Below, piece by piece: positions 19,291-28,303 of a stretch of DNA of 64,000 nucleotides. Every line of letters starts with the position of its first letter. Within the stretch, counting starts at the first letter, position 1. The notes under the pieces are model-generated. The model did no database searches and was not told the origin of the DNA. It saw only the letters and a program-made list of their open reading frames with translations. The position numbers and the translations under genes are program-made. Source of the DNA: Streptomyces sp. NBC_01549 (GTDB lineage Bacteria; Actinomycetota; Actinomycetes; Streptomycetales; Streptomycetaceae). The DNA lies in NCBI RefSeq assembly GCF_026339955.1, contig NZ_JAPEPW010000003.1, positions 434,001-498,000 on the forward strand. Direction: 5' to 3'.

Positions 19291-19941
19291 TTACTGCAAG
19301 TTGAGCCTCTCGCGGGCGTCCGCCACCCAGCGCAGGACGCCGTCGGAATCGGTACTCTCGGCCAGCCCCATGGCTTCCTTGAGCAGCGCCGCAGCATCGT
19401 CCCGCTGATTCTGTTCGACGGCCAGCTGCGCGAGTGCGATCAGGTTTGCCGCTACCCCCGGCAAGAACCCGAGCGTGCGACGCAAGCGGGTGGACTCTTC
19501 GAAGTGCGCTCGTGCCGCGTCCAGCCGTCCGGCCATGTGCTCAGCGAAGCCAAGGTGTCGAAGGGCGTAGGACATGGTCAGCTGGTCATCGGCCCGGGTG
19601 GCGAGATCGAGGGCGCATGTGAAGGCAGGCAAGGCTGTCTGCGTGTCGTCGCGGACCACCTGGTGAAAGGTGCCGGCCCAGAACAGCGCCTCGCCCTCTC
19701 CCCGGACATCGCCGATCCGCCTGTACAGCTCTGCTGCGCGCTCAAAGAGCTCCAGCTCGCGTGCGTCTTCGACCCGCTCGTCCAGGAAACGAGCATGGAT
19801 CAGGCGGCCACGGGCCAGGGCGAGGTCTGCCTCGACCGCATCGAGCCCCACGTCAGCAGTGACCAACGCGCCGCTGTCACCGCCGAAGACGGCTCGCTCG
19901 TAAAGGACTTCAGCCTGCTTGATTCTCGTGTCCGCAGTCAT
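19291..19941 (-). CDS. tetratricopeptide-repeat protein
   Basis: A 216-residue, all-helical protein with TPR-like repeats, for example ELELFERAAELYRRIGDVRG, AFTCALDLATRADDQLTMS, AHFEESTRLRRTLGFLPGV and LAVEQNQRDDAAALLKEAM. There is no signal peptide or membrane segment. TPR domains of this sort often bind peptides or partner proteins in regulators. A perfect 18-base palindrome ends two bases in front of the ATG, so expression is probably controlled by a repressor that would block the ribosome-binding region. No partner gene is adjacent; an IS6 copy lies downstream and an IS5-type element upstream. Confidence 0.8.
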   Translation of the reverse strand: MTADTRIKQAEVLYERAVFGGDSGALVTADVGLDAVEADLALARGRLIHARFLDERVEDARELELFERAAELYRRIGDVRGEGEALFWAGTFHQVVRDDTQTALPAFTCALDLATRADDQLTMSYALRHLGFAEHMAGRLDAARAHFEESTRLRRTLGFLPGVAANLIALAQLAVEQNQRDDAAALLKEAMGLAESTDSDGVLRWVADARERLNLQ

Positions 19942-19943
19942 GC

Positions 19944-19961
19944 GGTGATCGTACGATCACC
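19944..19961 (-). promoter_or_regulatory. perfect 18-base palindrome at the TPR gene start
   Basis: GGTGATCGTACGATCACC reads the same on both strands. It sits immediately in front of the start codon at 19941, where it overlaps the place of the ribosome-binding site. A dimeric repressor site is the simplest reading. Confidence 0.65.
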
Positions 19962-20128
19962 AGCGCACGCTATGACGGTCAATTACAACGACCCCCTCCG
20001 GTACCGCCGCGACCTGCAACGCCCCGATCAGGACAACACCTTCAGTAAGCGACAAGCCCCTGACCTGCACAGGGCTTCAGACATCGCAACTCATTGAATC
20101 TTTCTCGGTAACGGTTCGTGATCTTCGG

Positions 20129-20953
20129 TCAGGCGGTGCGGCCGTGTTCCAGCTGGAGCAGGACGAGGGCGGCTCGGGCGATCCGGGTGATGCCGCTGGG
20201 GTCGAGGCTGACCCGGCGCAGGGCCTTGAAGGTGACCTTGAGCAGGGCGTTGGCCCGCGCGGCGACCGCATGGACGCCTCGGATGACCGAGTTGAACGCC
20301 TGCTGCTCGTCGTCGAGTTCGCTGCCCTTGGGCTTCTTGACCGGGTGACGGAAGCCGTCGCCGGCGTTCTCGTAGCCGAGGTCGGTCAGGGTGGGAATGT
20401 CCAGAGTGGATGCGAGCCGGTTGAGGGCGTCGACCAGGCCGTGGGTGCGGGCGCAGGTGGTGTCATGCTCGCGGACGGGGCGGACCGGGGAGACCCAGAT
20501 CGGCCAGCCGTCGGGGGCTGAGATGACCTGGACGTTGCCGCCGTGGTGCTTGTGCTTCCCGGACCACCAGAGGTCGGCGCCTTTGGGGCCGGGGGCGGCG
20601 ACGCGGTCAGTAGGGATGACGGTGCCGTCCAGGTTGAGATGGGTGTAGCCGGCGGCCGCCGCCCGTTCCAGCGCGGTGGACAGATCCGGGGCGTGGTCGG
20701 CGAGCACGGTCAGCCCTTCGTGTAAGTAGCGGTACGCGGTGGGCACCGAGACCCCGTTGTCCCGGGCGAGTTGGGCCAGCCGGGTCCCGTCGACGAACCA
20801 CCGCAGCACCAGGACACCCTGCTTGAAGACGCCCAGAGCGCGGGTCCCCCTGCGGGTGCCGAGCCGTTCGCGGTGCTCGCGCAAGAGTTGGGCGAGAGTC
20901 TCGGCGGTCTCCCTGCCGACGTCGAGTGTTGCGGTGTAGGTGATACTGGTCAA
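20129..20953 (-). CDS. IS5-family (DDE_4 type) transposase
   Basis: About 274 residues from the TTG at 20953 (LTSITYTATLDVG); an upstream ATG at 21094 would add an unrelated N-terminus and is less likely. An HTH-like segment (LARDNGVSVPTAYRYLHEG) precedes the catalytic core: Asp in THLNLDGTVIPTD, Asp in LTDLGYENAGDGF, and a C-terminal helix (NSVIRGVHAVAARANALLK). It looks full length. No clear inverted repeats could be placed, so the element edges stay open. Confidence 0.8.
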   Translation of the reverse strand: MTSITYTATLDVGRETAETLAQLLREHRERLGTRRGTRALGVFKQGVLVLRWFVDGTRLAQLARDNGVSVPTAYRYLHEGLTVLADHAPDLSTALERAAAAGYTHLNLDGTVIPTDRVAAPGPKGADLWWSGKHKHHGGNVQVISAPDGWPIWVSPVRPVREHDTTCARTHGLVDALNRLASTLDIPTLTDLGYENAGDGFRHPVKKPKGSELDDEQQAFNSVIRGVHAVAARANALLKVTFKALRRVSLDPSGITRIARAALVLLQLEHGRTA

Positions 20954-21136
20954 CGCGTGAAGCCTCTGGGTTCCGGAACGTGATCTTCGCAGACCTGTTC
21001 CTACCAGGGGCTTCTCGCGTACCTGATGCCGGATCAAGCCCGGCTGATGGCCTGGCCAGCCAGGAAGATCGCGGATCTGTCGGACGGGCGGCACGGGCCA
21101 ATACTCTGAGTCCCGTCCGCACTATCTGGGAGAGTC

Positions 21137-21532
21137 ATGACAAGTAGGTTCACCGAGTTGGTCGTTGACTGCCACGATCCGGAGAGGCTCGCGGCCTTCT
21201 GGTGCGAGGTCCTGGACTTCAAGGTGATCGACCGGAGCGAGGGCAAGGTCGAGATCGGCTCCTGGATGCCGACCATCGAGGATGTTCGGGCCCGCCAGAT
21301 GCCGCCCACCTTGGTGTTCATCCAGGTGCCCGAGGACAAGACTGTGAAGAACCGGCTTCACCTCGACGTCAGCCCGATCGACGGCAGCACCGAGGACGAG
21401 GTGACCAGATTGCTCGGCCTCGGCGCCACCAAGACGGACGTGGGCCAGGGCCCAGACCGAAACTGGGTAGTCATGGCAGACCCCGAGGGCAACGAGTTCG
21501 ACGTCCTACGCACCCTGGCACCGCAGACCTAG
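21137..21532 (+). CDS. VOC/glyoxalase-like domain protein
   Basis: A 131-residue single-domain protein of the vicinal-oxygen-chelate fold. The hallmark opening is ELVVDCHDPERLAAFWCEVL, the middle strand is NRLHLDVSP, and the end is VVMADPEGNEFDVLRTL. The ribosome-binding site GGGAGAG lies close to the ATG. Proteins of this type (Glyoxalase-like, PhnB-like) bind a metal or a small ligand; substrates range from glyoxal adducts to antibiotics, and the sequence does not say which. It stands alone among insertion sequences. Confidence 0.88.
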   Translation: MTSRFTELVVDCHDPERLAAFWCEVLDFKVIDRSEGKVEIGSWMPTIEDVRARQMPPTLVFIQVPEDKTVKNRLHLDVSPIDGSTEDEVTRLLGLGATKTDVGQGPDRNWVVMADPEGNEFDVLRTLAPQT

Positions 21533-21944
21533 GCCGCGGGCACCCGCACCCCGTCACACACCGCAACCGCTACGTTGCCGAGAAGACCTCATTCGAGGCG
21601 ACTTCACCTTGTCATGCAGGCAGGGCTTCGGCGTTGTCGTGCAGAGCCCGGTTCGTGGCGGTCTGTCAGTTCGGTGGCGCCTCAGAACGTGGCAGGCACG
21701 GGCTTCCAAGATCATGGAGTCCTACCTTTCAAGCGTGGGTTTCCGCTGGTCATTCGTAAGATCGGTGGGCCCCGGGGGCTCCGGGTATGGCTGTCATGGA
21801 GGAGCCGATGGGATGGCTCAGAGAACATGGCCGCCCGGAGCCTCGCGACGACTCGACCGCCAATGGGGATACGCGACTTGATCGCTCTGTAGGACTACGT
21901 CGGCGAGGTCGTCTGCGGGATGGACTGACGATGAGCTGACGGAG
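21533..21944. other. 412-base stretch without a recognisable gene
   Basis: Short open frames exist on both strands, but none shows a domain, ribosome-binding site or consistent codon bias. The last 40 bases (from about GAGGTCGTCTGCGGG, 21905) match the left end of the IS110 element also seen beside 31541. Confidence 0.6.
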
Positions 21945-22909
21945 GTGGCCGTGCCCCAGATCTGGGCCGGGATGGACATCGGCAAGGAGCATCACCACTG
22001 TGTGGTGATCAACGAGCGGGGCGAACGTCTGCTGTCCCGCCGAGTCCTGAATGACGAGGCGGCCCTGCTGGAGCTGATCGGCGACGTCCTGGACATCAAC
22101 CAGGAAGTGCTGTGGGCGGTGGACGTCAACCACGGTGGTGCTGCGTTGCTGATCGGTCTGCTGCTCAACCACGGTCAGCCCATTGCCTACCTCACCGGCC
22201 TGGCCGTGCACCGTGCCTCCGGCACCTACCGCGGCGAGGGCAAGACGGACGCCAAGGACACCTTCGTCATCGCCGACCAAGCTCGCATGCGCCGTGACCT
22301 GGGCCTGCTGCGGCCCGGCGACGAGATAGCTGTCGACCTGCGCATTCTCACCACCCGCCGCACCGATCTGGCGAGCGACCGCACCCGCCAGATCAACCGG
22401 CTCCGCGCCCAACTGCTTGAGTTCTTCCCGGCATTGGAACGCGCGCTGGACCTGACCAACAAGGGCCCCGTCATTTTCTTGACCGGATATCAGACACCGG
22501 GCGCCATTCGCCGTGCCGGCGCGAAGCGCATCGAGACCTGGCTGCGCAACCGGAAGGTCCGCGGCGCCGCGACCCTGGCGGCGACATGGCCGCCTTCGTG
22601 AGCGCCGACCGTCTTGCCGGCTACGGAGGCGTGGCCCCCGCTGCCCGCGACTCCGGCCGCATCAGCGGCAACCACCACCGCCCGCGGCGCTACCACCGCG
22701 GCCTGCTGCGGGTGTTCTACCTGTCGGCGATGGCGAGCCTCAAATCCTGCCCGGCGTCGCGGATCTACTACGACCGCAAACGCACCGAGGGCAAGGGGCA
22801 CAAGCAAGCCCTGATCACGCTCGCGCGGCGGAGGGTGAACGTCCTGTGGGCGATGATCCGTGACGGAGTGTGCTATCAGTCCGTACCGAGTGTCGCACCT
22901 GCGGTTTGA
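21945..22909 (+). pseudogene. IS110-family transposase with a 232-bp internal deletion
   Basis: The N-terminal DEDD part is present (WAGMDIGKEHHHCVV, DAKDTFVIADQAR). After KVRGAATLA the sequence jumps directly to GGDMAAFVSADRLAGYGG. Compared with the intact copy at 30305-31501, 232 bp are missing (about 77 codons plus a frameshift), including the helix before the transposase_20 part and the motif SLPGMGTQLGAEF. The C-terminal half (22586-22909) is therefore out of frame. One other visible change is Thr for Ala in DAKDTFV. It cannot make a working transposase. Confidence 0.92.
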
Positions 22910-23451
22910 CAACGGCATTGGGATGTTCTCTACTCAGGTTCAAGGAGTCGTTGCAACACTGTCTGTCAACAAGCGTAGCTGCTCGCTCAATGCCTCGCCG
23001 GGCGTCTTCCAGGCGAGGGTCTTGCGGGGGCGGCTGTTGAGCGCGAGAGCGACGGCGTTGAGGTCGCCACGGCTGTGCCTGGCGAGGTCGGTGCCCTTGG
23101 GGAAGTACTGCCGCAGCAGGCCGTTTGTGTTCTCGTTCGTGCCGCGCTGCCAGGGGCTGTGGGGATCGGCGAAGTAGACCTCCAAGCCGGTGTCGAGGCG
23201 GAGTTGGGCATGCTGGGCCATCTCCGCGCCCTGGTCCCAGGTCAGTGACCTGCGGAGTTGTTCAGGCAGGGTGGTGATGGTCTCGGCGATCGCGTCGCGG
23301 ACGGCCTGGGCGCCGTGGCCGGAAAGGGCGGGGCCGTTCTTCATCCGCGGGCCGTCGTGGCCGGGCATGGGCGGCAGGTGCAGCAGCATGGTGAAGCGGG
23401 TGGTGCGTTCGACCAGCGTGCCGATCGCTGATCTGTTCAGGCCGATGATGA

Positions 23452-26008
23452 GTCGGGTAGCGGGGACGCATTACTGCGTCCCCGCCCCCTCAGAACCGTG
23501 CAAGCAGCTATTCACCGCACACGGCTCAAGCAAGTCCCGGAGGCTCGCTGGCAGGCAAAAGTGCTGGTCTCGTCATCGCAGCGGCTCCATTCCGCCGTTG
23601 ACAATGGGTGTGGAGGAGACGGAGTCGTTGACCGTCCGGCGTGCTCCAGTTCCGGAAGGCGATGTATTGCTTGGAGATCGCCTTCCGGATGACAACCCGC
23701 CACGCTTCCCATTCTCCTGGGCTTTGCGGCGGGTGGTCGGCGTGCAGCAGGAGCCCTCCGCAGATCGAGCAACGGCCGTGCTGTGCCTGTAGTAGACGCA
23801 CGGTCATAGCATCGACTGGTAAAGGGGTTCCTTTGCGGCGACGCTGAGCCCAATAGGATTCCAGAGCAGGGTCGTCCGGGGACGCCTTCCCCTTGACTAA
23901 CTGGTGCCGGACTATCTTCGTCCAGGAGAACTTGAGCAGGTAGGCGCCGCTGTCGCGGTCACCGAACACCCACCGGTCGTTCCTGGACTTGTTGAACCGG
24001 CCGAAGTACTTGTCGGATATCCAGTGCTTCGGCTTGTTCGGATGGCTGTGTTTGGCCCACTTGTAGGCGAGCTTCCACATGTGATTGTCCAGCGCCGTGA
24101 AGATCTCGCTGGACACCACCGTCCGGTAATAGGCTGACCAACCCCGCACGATCGGGTTGATCTTCTTGAGTACCGCACCGGCGTTGGCCCCTCGCAGGGC
24201 CACCATTTCGGTGCTGAGCCGTTCCCGGATCCGTCTCTGAGCCGCTCTGCTCGGCTTGATCAGCAGTTTGCCGTGATAGCGGCGGACGTTGAACCCCAGG
24301 AAGTCGAACCCGCTCTCCGCGTGGACGATTCGTGTCTTGTCCTCGTGGAAGGCGAGTCCCCTGGGCGTCAGCCATGCAGCCAGCCGTTCCTTGACCTGTT
24401 CGGCCTGTTCACGACTGGTGCACATCGCGACAAAATCATCTGCGTACCGCACCAGCACGGGGCTGCCGCTCTGTGCACTCCCGACATCTCTGCCGGTGGT
24501 GTAATAGCGGACCCCTGCGGCTTCCTCCATCCCGTGCAGGGCCACGTTGAAGAGCAACGGGCTGATCACCCCACCCTGCGGAGTTCCCTCCTCGGTCGGG
24601 GCGAACCGACCGCGATTCACAACCCCGGCCTTCAGCCACTGACGGACCAGTCCCCGGGCGGGGAAGGTGCCGAGAGCGGCCATGAGCCGATCATGGTCGA
24701 TGCGGTCGAACGCCGCCGTCAGGTCTGCGTCGAGTACCCACGCACGCTGCGGGTTCTTCCCGTTGAGCGTGGAGTAGATGGCCCCGATCGCGTCGTGACA
24801 GCCGCGGCCGGGCCGAAAGCCGTACGACTTCGGCTCGAACCGCGCTTCCCACTCGGGCTCCAATGCTCCCAATGCCACAGTTTGCAGACACCGGTCAACA
24901 ATCACGGGAATTCCGAGTCCGCGCTTCTTCATGGTCCCCGGTTTGGGGATAAACACCCGCTTGACGGGCTTGGGAATCCACGGTCGGGCGCGATGCTGGA
25001 CCCATTTGACCAATGCGGCCTTGGACTGGGAAAGCAACACGACTTTTCCGTCGACTCCCGCCGTCGCGCGTCCAGCATTGATCTCCGTGACCCGTCGCAC
25101 GCTCAGGAGCGTGTTCGAGCGGGACCGGAGCATCAGCTTCTGCAAATTGCGGACCTTCTTCAGGTCCCCTGCCTGCGATGCCGTGAAGATTCTCTGCCGC
25201 AGACGCCGTACGTCCTCCTCGACCCGCCGCCAGTCAATCGACGCCCAGTCCAAGTCTTCGCCCTCGGGTCCGTTCACCGGCACAGAAGCAGTCGGAAGGG
25301 CCGAGGCCGGTTCGTCCGCTATCTGCATTGTGTCCAACTTGCCCCTCGGTTCCGTCGTCGTCGTTCAGTGATTCTCCACAGGCTCACCCGGCCCACGTCA
25401 GCACCCTTTCGGGTCCGGGCAGTTCACCCGTATCCGGACGGTTGTGCGGGGCGACCGGCGGAGAGTCCGATCGTCCGCCCCGGGTTCCCGATTCCTTTCG
25501 GCTTCCGGCATTGGCTTCTTGGGCCGTCCTGTTCCCGCTGGGGAGTTGAGCCTTCCTTACGGTCGGCTGACCAAGCCAAAAAAAGGCCCGGACCCCAACG
25601 GGGTTTCCACGTTCCACACGAATGAGATACGACCGGGGTGGGTGCTCCCTTTACCCCGAGGCGACGGTGTCTACCTGGCCGGAGTGACCTCTACCGGCCA
25701 GCGCCTGCCGCTTCTCAACGGCTAGCCATACACCCCACTCACACATTCCATCGGCAGGGCTTGGGATCACGAGGCATCATCGGGAGTTCATGTACTTCAC
25801 CCGTCCGGTCTTCCCCTTGCCGGTAACTCCCGGATGGAACGGAAGTCCTTGGGCTTTCCCCTGAGCTTCGCACCACGCCGTTACCGGCATCGCACGTCAA
25901 GGGTGGGGACGGGTCATACGGACACGGACCCGTGACTGCACCTACAGCTTCATCAACTGCCTCTCCAATCGGTCAGTCCACTCAAATTCGTGCAACTTCG
26001 TGTCGCAC
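23452..26008 (-). mobile_element. group II intron, second copy
   Basis: A reverse-complement duplicate of the intron at 10975-13533, with the same 5' edge (GTGCGAC after GGCGACC) and 3' edge (CCCGAC). The length is 2557 bp; the poly-T tract in the 5' region has 7 bases instead of 9. The 5' flank has CATTGGGAAGGCGACC where the first copy has CACTGGGAAGGCGACC. The 3' flanks differ more (TCATCATC against TGATCACC), which suggests the upstream exon is the main recognition site. Confidence 0.93.
23526..25337 (-). CDS. group II intron-encoded protein, identical second copy
   Basis: 603 residues, with no amino-acid difference seen from the protein at 11648-13459: RT blocks with YADD, maturase region and C-terminal HNH endonuclease. 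Identity over the whole length points to very recent copying or to gene conversion between the two introns. The start (TTG, with an ATG three codons later) and the overlap with domain V are the same. Confidence 0.95.
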   Translation of the reverse strand: MDTMQIADEPASALPTASVPVNGPEGEDLDWASIDWRRVEEDVRRLRQRIFTASQAGDLKKVRNLQKLMLRSRSNTLLSVRRVTEINAGRATAGVDGKVVLLSQSKAALVKWVQHRARPWIPKPVKRVFIPKPGTMKKRGLGIPVIVDRCLQTVALGALEPEWEARFEPKSYGFRPGRGCHDAIGAIYSTLNGKNPQRAWVLDADLTAAFDRIDHDRLMAALGTFPARGLVRQWLKAGVVNRGRFAPTEEGTPQGGVISPLLFNVALHGMEEAAGVRYYTTGRDVGSAQSGSPVLVRYADDFVAMCTSREQAEQVKERLAAWLTPRGLAFHEDKTRIVHAESGFDFLGFNVRRYHGKLLIKPSRAAQRRIRERLSTEMVALRGANAGAVLKKINPIVRGWSAYYRTVVSSEIFTALDNHMWKLAYKWAKHSHPNKPKHWISDKYFGRFNKSRNDRWVFGDRDSGAYLLKFSWTKIVRHQLVKGKASPDDPALESYWAQRRRKGTPLPVDAMTVRLLQAQHGRCSICGGLLLHADHPPQSPGEWEAWRVVIRKAISKQYIAFRNWSTPDGQRLRLLHTHCQRRNGAAAMTRPALLPASEPPGLA

Positions 26009-26479
26009 GGTCGCCTTCCCAATGTCCGGGCACTGCACGGTCCTCGGCCTCGGCAGGACGCTGGGAGATCCTGACCTCGTCGGTGACGAAGTTCTTGCCC
26101 CGGCCTCGGGCCCGGGCCCGAGGAACGCGCAGGGCACGGCCGGTGCGCAGGCAGGCCGTCAGTTCGCGTTTCAGCCCTCCGCGCCCCTGGACGTAGAGAG
26201 CCTGATAGATCGCCTCGTGGGAGATGCGCATCGACTCATCATCGGGGAAATCGACCGGGAGTCGGCGGGCGATCTGCTCCGGGCTCAACTTACTCCAAGG
26301 GCAGCATTTTCACCAATTCCCGCGCCATTATCACATACGACCGTAGCGACCCCCTAGTTACGGAAACCGCGCAACATATTTATGATGCCCAAAATAATCC
26401 AGACATAACCATCCCTACCAAGTTGGGCAAGAAGATCCCCGGCGCCCCCTCGTCGACGCCGCTTCACCGGGTCTTCTAT

Positions 26480-27961
26480 CACGGCCCCGGCGTTGTTCGG
26501 TTGTGTCCGGCTTCGTGGTAGTTGATCAGATGCCGTAGACGGCGAAGGCGTCGTTGTGGTTGAGGAGATCGCGGCGGGCGTGGGCGATGTTGGCTCGTCC
26601 GGCCAGGCGGAGCGTGCTGATGCCCAGGTTGCGGAAGCTGGCCAGTGCTCGGGGTGCGGTGCCGGTCCTGACCTGGGAGTTGTCCTCATGGAAGGTGACG
26701 TCCCGCACCCAGTGGATCTTGTTTTCTATGGACCAGTGGACCCTCTCGTAGTGGTTGAGGTGAGCGGGGCCTGCGAGGTGGGCGGGCAGGCTGGTGACGC
26801 CGAAGACGATCTCCTTCCCGGTCCAGGTTCCGTCGAGGCCGCCGGTGTCACGGCGCAGGCGGAAGACCTGTCCCGCGCCGGGGAAGAGGGCGTCGTCGGC
26901 TTGGGCGGTGCGGATCGTGCGACGCTCGGTGCGCCCGTGCCCACGGTCGTCCTCGGCCTCGGTGGTCTCGGTCCACTCGGCGTCGGTACCGGCCAGCAGC
27001 GCCTGGGCGGCGGCGCGGGCCAGCGGCTGGTTCCCCTTCAGGATCAGGACGTAGTGGGCGTCGAGCCGGTCCGTGATCAGGTGGGCGGTCTTCTTCGTGG
27101 TGTGCAGGGCGTCCAGGGTGAACACCCGGCCGGACAAGGCGAGTTGGGCCAGCAGCATGCGGGCCGCCTCGCCCTCGCCGCGCTTGTCCGGAACCTGCCT
27201 CTGGCCGAGGACCGCGCCGCTGGCGTGGTCGACCGCCCCGACCAGGAAGACCCGCCCCGATTCGGTGCGGGCGCCGGTCAGGGCCTTGCCGTCGAGAGCC
27301 GCAGCGGGCAGCAGCCCGGCCGGCGCCGGGTGTTCCACGGCCCGCTGGGCGGCGCGGCGCTGTTCGCGCTCGATGGGCCCCGGGGTGTCCGGGACCTCGG
27401 GCGTCGGTGCCTTTCCGGTCGCGACGTCGGTGACGTATGCGCAGGTCGCCGCGTCCAGCACGTCGGCATCCAGGTCGGCGAGCACGCGGCGGAAGGTGCG
27501 CTCGCTGGGCACAAGGTACTGGCCGGCCAGCGGGTCGTACCGGGCGCCGAGGCGGGCCAGTTTGACCTGCGGGGCGCGGGCGGACCACTGCCAGATCGCG
27601 GTCATGGAGTCACCACCGACCACCAGCGTCGCGCACGCGGCCAGCACCAGGATCACCACCAGGGGATGCCGCCGCCCACGCTCCGCACGCCGGTCAGGGA
27701 CCTGCCGCAACCTGCTGACCAGCGCGGATTCCACTGCCACAGGGTCGGCGGCGAGCTCGGCCTCCCACAGCGCGAGATCGGTGAGCTGGCCAAGGACAGG
27801 GCTGATCAGGGAGGATGCGGACACGAGCGCGGCTCCTGAGACGATCTTCTGGCGTAGGAACCTGAAAGATCATCAGAGGCCGCGCTCGTCTGGCAACTCG
27901 CACCCCTCCCCCTGGGCAAACGACCCAAAACCCATCAAAGATCAACTACGCCGGGGCCGTG
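26480..27961 (-). mobile_element. ISAs1-family element with clean target duplication
   Basis: The inverted repeats start CACGGCCCCGGCGT at both ends (26480 and, on the other strand, 27961), 1482 bp in all. Direct repeats GGTCTTCTAT flank it at 26470-26479 and 27962-27971. This is one of the few elements here with an intact 10-base target duplication, marking a simple insertion into the nuclease gene. Confidence 0.95.
26526..27824 (-). CDS. ISAs1-family transposase
   Basis: A 432-residue transposase. The N-terminal DDE_Tnp_1-associated part has the hydrophobic stretch HPLVVILVLAACATLVVGG. The catalytic motifs are ALDGKALTGAR, FTLDALHTTKKTAHLI and ERVHWSIENKIHWVRDVTF (the YREK-like signature). 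The C-terminus is NLGISTLRLAGRANIAHARR. No frameshift or internal stop. With its intact ends, the element is probably mobile. Confidence 0.93.
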   Translation of the reverse strand: MSASSLISPVLGQLTDLALWEAELAADPVAVESALVSRLRQVPDRRAERGRRHPLVVILVLAACATLVVGGDSMTAIWQWSARAPQVKLARLGARYDPLAGQYLVPSERTFRRVLADLDADVLDAATCAYVTDVATGKAPTPEVPDTPGPIEREQRRAAQRAVEHPAPAGLLPAAALDGKALTGARTESGRVFLVGAVDHASGAVLGQRQVPDKRGEGEAARMLLAQLALSGRVFTLDALHTTKKTAHLITDRLDAHYVLILKGNQPLARAAAQALLAGTDAEWTETTEAEDDRGHGRTERRTIRTAQADDALFPGAGQVFRLRRDTGGLDGTWTGKEIVFGVTSLPAHLAGPAHLNHYERVHWSIENKIHWVRDVTFHEDNSQVRTGTAPRALASFRNLGISTLRLAGRANIAHARRDLLNHNDAFAVYGI

Positions 27962-28232
27962 GGTCTTCTATGACTCCGCTTTGCGTGCCGCCAATCGGAA
28001 TGCCGCGCGCGACGCATGTAAGAGCACGTGGCCTGGTTACTCGCTGTTCGGTAAGGACTGTGACGAATACCCATTCAGCAGTACGGCGGAAGGAGCCTCG
28101 GTGGGGGACTTTTCCGCGCGCGCTGGACAAGAAAGACAATCAGAAGGCGGGGTCGCAGCTCTCCTCGTGGTACAGCGATGAGCGAATCTTGGACGGTGAC
28201 GCATTCTACGTTGAGGTGAAGTAGCTCATCAA

Positions 28233-28260
28233 GGCGGGGCGGCCGTGTGGCCGCCCCGCC
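28233..28260 (+). terminator. hairpin terminator between convergent genes
   Basis: A perfect 12-base stem GGCGGGGCGGCC with loop GTGT begins 8 bases after the nuclease stop codon. It also lies between the nuclease gene and the convergent small gene, so it can serve both strands. Confidence 0.75.
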
Positions 28261-28303
28261 CAACGCCTCAGTGCCACAATTGGATCAGAAAGCGCTCAAA
28301 AAA

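Larger units (their letters stand above)
22940..26288 (-). pseudogene. second IS30-family transposase, split by the same group II intron, 5' end missing
   Basis: Minus strand. The first part (26288 to 26009) reads SPEQIARRLPVDFPDDESM and runs to PGHWEGD; the intron then splits the following Leu codon exactly as in the copy at 10254. The second part (23451 to 22940) resumes IIGLNRSAIGTLVERTTRF and contains TWDQGAEMAQH and GTNENTNGLLRQYFP. The protein differs clearly from the first IS30, so the two are separate elements. The N-terminal HTH half is missing beyond about 26290, where toxin-gene sequence begins. An IS30-like end (GTCGTTGCAACAC) lies at 22948. Confidence 0.9.
26291..28224 (+). pseudogene. 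NucA/NucB-type deoxyribonuclease module, split by ISAs1 and frameshifted
   Basis: The left piece (26291-26479) translates as GSIFTNSRAIITYDRSDPLV, then TKLGKKIPGAPSSTPLHRVFY. The right piece (27972-28224) continues DSALRAANRNAARDACKST, then GKDCDEYPFSST, the hallmark of NucA/NucB nucleases. Removing the ISAs1 element and one copy of its 10-base repeat joins the frames exactly. One extra G in the run at 28103-28107 shifts the frame; restoring it gives SVGTFPRALDKKDNQKAGSQ and the family-type ending LDGDAFYVEVK. The part upstream of 26291 is replaced by IS30 DNA. Such modules occur as secreted nucleases and as tips of polymorphic toxins; which one this was cannot be decided. Confidence 0.8.

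Noticed and set aside
20118..20990. GTGATCTTCG on both sides of the IS5-type transposase at 20129
   Set aside because: Both copies point the same way, so they are not inverted ends, and the match is too short for a target duplication.
24273..25625. A long open frame antisense to the second intron protein (and its twin at 11258-12712)
   Set aside because: Same shadow effect; the real product on the other strand has RT, maturase and HNH motifs.
26556..27839. A 427-codon frame antisense to the ISAs1 transposase
   Set aside because: Shadow frame, Gly/Val-rich without any fold signature.
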